From Nocardia aurantiaca (GTDB taxonomy: Bacteria; Actinomycetota; Actinomycetes; Mycobacteriales; Mycobacteriaceae), in NCBI RefSeq assembly GCF_009708175.1, contig NZ_WMBB01000021.1, positions 29,582 through 93,581 on the forward strand: a stretch of 64,000 bases of DNA, written 5' to 3'. Shown in pieces: positions 61,436 through 64,000 of this stretch. Made by a program: the position numbers and the translations under genes. Numbering within the stretch: position 1 is the stretch's first letter; the number at the start of each line of letters is the position of its first letter. The notes below the pieces were generated by a model, which did not search any database, was not told where the DNA came from, and was given only the letters and a program-made list of their open reading frames with translations.

Positions 61436-61441
61436 AACGTA
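61436..61441 (-). promoter_or_regulatory. Leaderless-type -10 hexamer of the permease gene
   Basis: TACGTT on the minus strand ends 6 nt before the GTG at 61429. Confidence 0.5.
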
Positions 61442-61728
61442 GCGGCGGCCGGACCGGGTTCAGAAGCCGCGCAGGCGCGTGTCGCCGCAGCAGAGCGAAT
61501 CGATACAGCGCCTCGGGGGCGACCAGTTCTCCTGTGAGCGTGACTGTTTCGGCGGTGATATGCGGCTCGGAGGAGCGCCTTTGTCCATGCGCGGGATCGA
61601 GGATCTGCTCGCGGGCGCGCTTTTCGAATCCATGAAACGGTGCGGCCCAACGGCAACTCGGGCTGGGAGGGGCCGCACCATTACGGGCCTTGGTTGCGAA
61701 AAGTTGCAATAGAGAAATTCTGCAGAAT

Positions 61729-61748
61729 ATAGGGTCTTTGGGCCCTAC
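61729..61748 (+). promoter_or_regulatory. DosR-box-like site before the hibernation factor
   Basis: ATAGGGTCTTTGGGCCCTAC matches the DosR consensus TTSGGGACTWWAGTCCCSAA at 13 of 20 positions, including GGGnCTWW and CCC in register. Its centre lies 84 bp before the start codon. The site is an imperfect palindrome (AGGG/CCCT). Confidence 0.4.
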
Positions 61749-61822
61749 ATTCGACTCCGCGACGTCAGGCACAGTGAGCGCCGATGTGTCCTTCGGCGTG
61801 TCGAAAACGTGGAGGTGGTGGG

Positions 61823-62605
61823 ATGCTGCGGGCATCCGAGGCGTGGACGTCGGCGACGTTTCCCGATGTCGTTGTGTTCGCGGGCGGCCGGGTGCCGATG
61901 CTCGAGGGTGAGCGGTTCGCCGGCGCGGTCGGCCGCCAGTTGCAGCGGCTCCATGTCACCGGCGGCGCACGAATCCGGATCACCGGCCCGAACTGCGATG
62001 TCGGTCCATTCCTCGTGCAGGTGAACCTGCGGCTCGATGAAACGTCCGCGCGAATCCAGACGCTGACCCACGGCCGGGGCGACGCTCTGCCGGTCGTCGT
62101 ACGGCTGGACCACCACATCACGGCATTGCGGACCCGGTGGCAACCACGTCCATGGCCGGATCCGGCCCGCCTACCGCTGGATGCCCGGGCATCGGGAAAG
62201 GTCGCGCGGCGCAAATCCGTTCCACTGATGACCGTCTCGCCACTGAGAGCCGCGACAGTAATGGACGCGATGGACTATGACGTGCACATATTCACCGATG
62301 TCGATACCGGCGAGGACGCCATCGTCTACCGAGCCGGGCCGTCCGGCATGTGCCTGGCCCGTCAGCGTAGCGTCCATCCGCCGCGGTCGGACGCCAACGG
62401 GTCGGGACCGTTCAGCGTCAACGCCCGCCCAGCGCCCGCCCTCACCGAAGCTCGAGCGGTGCAACAGGTCTGCGAGCGCGGACTGCCGTTCCTGTTCTAC
62501 ACCGATCCCGACACCGGTCGCGGCAACCTGCTGTACCGCCGCTACGACGCGGACCTCGGCCTCATCACTCCCGGACCCGGCGACACCGAAGCCGAAGCTC
62601 CATAG
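61823..62605 (+). CDS. Ribosome hibernation factor (DATIN/Rv0079-like, S30AE C-terminal domain)
   Basis: The 260-residue protein has an N-terminal S30AE-like part (ITGPNCDVGPFLVQVNLRLD) and a clear sigma-54 modulation/S30AE C-terminal domain: YDVHIFTDVDTGEDAIVYRA, then FLFYTDPDTGRGNLLYRRYD and LGLITP. This is the layout of long hibernation promoting factors and of M. tuberculosis Rv0079 (DATIN), which slows translation in dormancy under DosR control. A linker (LMTVSPLRAATVMDAMD) joins the domains. GGAGG precedes the ATG. It should bind 70S ribosomes and pair them or block translation in starvation or hypoxia. Confidence 0.85.
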   Translation: MLRASEAWTSATFPDVVVFAGGRVPMLEGERFAGAVGRQLQRLHVTGGARIRITGPNCDVGPFLVQVNLRLDETSARIQTLTHGRGDALPVVVRLDHHITALRTRWQPRPWPDPARLPLDARASGKVARRKSVPLMTVSPLRAATVMDAMDYDVHIFTDVDTGEDAIVYRAGPSGMCLARQRSVHPPRSDANGSGPFSVNARPAPALTEARAVQQVCERGLPFLFYTDPDTGRGNLLYRRYDADLGLITPGPGDTEAEAP

Positions 62606-63154
62606 TCGGCGCTGTTCACCGAGCCCCGGTCGTCGCGCGCCCTTCGCCGACACTGTCGGGTGCGCGGCTTCGCATCACCATCCCATCTCCTTGTTCCCGG
62701 AATAGAAAGGCGGCCAATCCCATTGGCGCGTGATCTGCCGCGGTTGGAGATTCTCACCGAACTCGAATCCATCGCCGCGACCGGTTGAACCGGTCCGAAA
62801 TGCCGACCTTCCGTCGTCACGGCGTACTCATGGCCGAACATGGCATCTACGACCTGCGCCGGCACCTCGAGGAAGTCCTCCAGCCGGTGACGCGGCAATG
62901 CCGAGATCGCGGATCGTCGTGATATCCGGGCGAGGCGACGCGCGTCCCAGTGCGGGGTAGGCGCAGGGTGCGCGCAGTAGCCACGGCGTGCGATCGGTCG
63001 AATCCGGTGATGTATCAAACTGTCGCACAGGTGGATTCGCTCATACGCGGACGGCCCGCGCCCTACCATCAGGATGGCCGGACCGGTGTGGGCACGCTCG
63101 GCGCGGGCGTCACACCGGTGATGCCGTGTCCCCGGCCTCGGAAGGTAGTCGGTG
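62606..63154. other. 549-bp stretch with small coding traces
   Basis: A short frame at 62720-62788 (ARDLPRLEILTELESIAATG) and a 40-codon ORF at 62800-62922 (GVLMAEHGIYDLRRHLEEVL) look like pieces of a gene, but no complete gene with a ribosome binding site can be supported. No RNA gene is visible. Confidence 0.3.
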
Positions 63155-63430
63155 ATGGACGAATTGGAACGCCGTGTCCGCCAAGCACTCCTCGACGCAC
63201 GGCAAGCGCTGGCGCTCGGCGAGATCGGGACTCTCGGGAGCCGACTCGCCCAACTGCATTCCGAGGTGGAGAACGCCCACTACACGGACGACGAACGGCG
63301 GCGACTGCTCGAACTGTGCGATGCGGGGCTGAAAAGGGTCGCGTGGGCGATGAACGGCGCTCGGCACCGGCCTGCGGATAGCACTGGCGGAAGCCCGGGT
63401 CCGACGGAAGCCGGACCCGGGCCGAGGTGA
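63155..63430 (+). CDS. Small helical hypothetical protein
   Basis: The 91-residue product is mostly helical and charged (LERRVRQALLDARQALALGE, LAQLHSEVENAHYTDDERRR) with a Pro/Gly-rich tail. It has no signal or membrane segment. GGAAGG lies upstream of the ATG at 63155; GTG at 63152 is an alternative. An inverted repeat, GCCCGGGTCC (63393-63402) with GGACCCGGGC (63413-63422), lies inside its last codons and may act as a terminator. Family unknown. Confidence 0.6.
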   Translation: MDELERRVRQALLDARQALALGEIGTLGSRLAQLHSEVENAHYTDDERRRLLELCDAGLKRVAWAMNGARHRPADSTGGSPGPTEAGPGPR

Positions 63431-63472
63431 CGTCGGACCCGGGTCGCGGAGACTTTCTCCGATTCGGTAACG

Positions 63473-63652
63473 GTGTGGTTGACCCGGGCCGACGTGGGTC
63501 TCGCGGTTGCCGCACTCGCACGATATTTGGAATCACTGCAGCGGGAACACCCCGGCCGTGAAATCGATGACGGATGGCCTGTCGATCGAAGACGAAGGTC
63601 CTCGGGTGGCGATGAGCTCGGACTCGGGGCCGGCTCAGTGATGTCGCGATGA
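63473..63652 (+). CDS. Possible 59-residue protein
   Basis: A GTG-started frame reads WLTRADVGLAVAALARYLES and LQREHPGREIDDGWPVDRR before a less convincing tail. It is in frame with, and after the stop of, the preceding small gene. Codon bias is weak and no ribosome binding site is seen, so this is a low-confidence call. The remainder up to 63811 has no gene I can support. Confidence 0.3.
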   Translation: MWLTRADVGLAVAALARYLESLQREHPGREIDDGWPVDRRRRSSGGDELGLGAGSVMSR

Positions 63653-63811
63653 CCCCTCTGAGGACGATAGGCGCACTGCGGCAGCATATTCGGGCTCGGT
63701 TCGCACGGTCGAAGGAGTGTGGCTCGGTCGCGGCCGTCCGACCGGAGCACCAACCGCACGCGGACCTCTCCCAGATATGGGCCGGCGAGGTCCGGGCGCA
63801 TCAACGGAAAT

Positions 63812-63846
63812 GGCGGGGTCCCAGTCGAATCGGCTGGGACCCCGCC
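63812..63846. terminator. Strong hairpin terminator (13-bp stem)
   Basis: GGCGGGGTCCCAG (63812-63824) pairs perfectly with CTGGGACCCCGCC (63834-63846) across a 9-nt loop. It is placed to end the minus-strand gene at the window edge. Confidence 0.8.
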
Positions 63847-63869
63847 TCATGGTTTGCGGAACGGCAGTG

Positions 63870-64000
63870 TCAGCCCTTGGCTGCTTTGAGCAGGTCCTCG
63901 ATCTTCGTGTATTTCACGCGGGGGCGGCCGGTGGGTTTGCCCGCGGTCTTCTCGGCGTTGTCGATGGCCTTCCAGCCGTCGCGGCCGATCTGGTCGGGCT
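63870..64000 (-). CDS. 3' end of a probable FprA-type ferredoxin-NADP reductase (partial)
   Basis: Only the last 42 codons lie in the window; the 5' part is beyond 64000. They read IGRDGWKAIDNAEKTAG and GRPRVKYTKIEDLLKAAKG before the stop at 63870-63872. The W-x-x-I-D...G-R-P-R-V-K pattern is what I associate with the C-terminus of adrenodoxin-type ferredoxin reductases (FprA) in mycobacteria and Nocardia. With so little sequence this is a moderate-confidence call. Confidence 0.55.
   Translation of the reverse strand, partial: PDQIGRDGWKAIDNAEKTAGKPTGRPRVKYTKIEDLLKAAKG

Larger units (their letters stand above)
61430..61822. other. 393-bp divergent promoter stretch
   Basis: The stretch between the permease and the hibernation factor holds no gene I can support. 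A hairpin with 10-bp arms (GGTGCGGCCC at 61639-61648, GGGCCGCACC at 61670-61679) and an AT-rich part at 61700-61735 are present. The DosR-like box is listed separately. Confidence 0.4.

Noticed and set aside
61479..61712. A 77-codon plus-strand ORF upstream of the hibernation factor
   Set aside because: No ribosome binding site, weak codon bias, and it includes a hairpin; more likely part of the regulatory region.
63649..64000. Plus-strand frame starting in an ATGA overlap and running off the window
   Set aside because: It crosses the strong terminator hairpin and runs antisense to the ferredoxin reductase end; codon bias is weak. The overlap is probably chance.

Overview
The window is very GC-rich, with tightly packed genes, strong G/C preference at third codon positions and many 4-nt ATGA or GTGA overlaps. 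The gene content points to a mycolate-bearing actinomycete, most likely Nocardia. It holds a full-length three-domain carboxylic acid reductase of the Nocardia type, an Ag85-like mycolyltransferase, an EthA-like Baeyer-Villiger monooxygenase, a separately placed ctaD, a dormancy-type ribosome hibernation factor, and several regulators typical of the group. The genus is inferred from proteins I recognise, not from a search. I found no rRNA, tRNA, CRISPR array, insertion sequence or phage gene.

Layout: 1-5.8 kb carries a lipid acyltransferase, an exported protein coupled to a PrsW-type membrane protease, a GNAT-like protein and a mycolyltransferase. 5.9-13.1 kb holds an AraC/VOC/UvrA-like operon, a serine hydrolase, tryptophanyl-tRNA synthetase and an MFS transporter. 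13.7-17.3 kb is the carboxylic acid reductase. 17.3-23.6 kb has a divergent TetR/secreted lipase pair, a two-domain VOC protein, an SDR, and a divergent ABC exporter/MarR pair. 23.8-28.3 kb has a pentapeptide-repeat protein, a molybdopterin oxidoreductase coupled to an HxlR regulator, and an SRPBCC protein. 28.4-34.0 kb is a minus-strand operon (nitroreductase, internally deleted flavin monooxygenase, fused double ABC exporter) whose 3' end runs into an acyl-CoA synthetase fragment. 34.1-39.6 kb has YaeQ, an L,D-transpeptidase-like lipoprotein, an orphan OmpR-type response regulator and ectABCD, which makes ectoine and 5-hydroxyectoine. 42.1-47.4 kb is a compact cytochrome P450/hydrolase/SDR/EthA-like operon with a TetR gene after it and twin 18-bp palindromes before it. 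47.4-56.8 kb has an XRE-cupin/FAD reductase pair, two lipoproteins, a ParA-type ATPase, a MarR/hydrolase pair and an ABC permease/ATPase/TetR operon. 56.9-64 kb has ctaD with a coupled 42-residue membrane protein, small proteins, an AI-2E family permease, a ribosome hibernation factor and the start-truncated 3' end of a probable ferredoxin reductase.

Two themes recur. First, many genes have a TANNNT -10 hexamer 6-7 nt before the start codon and no Shine-Dalgarno sequence, which fits leaderless transcription (at about 21.0, 23.1, 24.5, 41.7, 46.8, 50.4, 53.0 and 61.4 kb). Second, regulator/target pairs are each associated with a readable palindromic operator. Several broken genes (FadD, LLM monooxygenase, LuxR, AraC) mark old deletion or rearrangement points.
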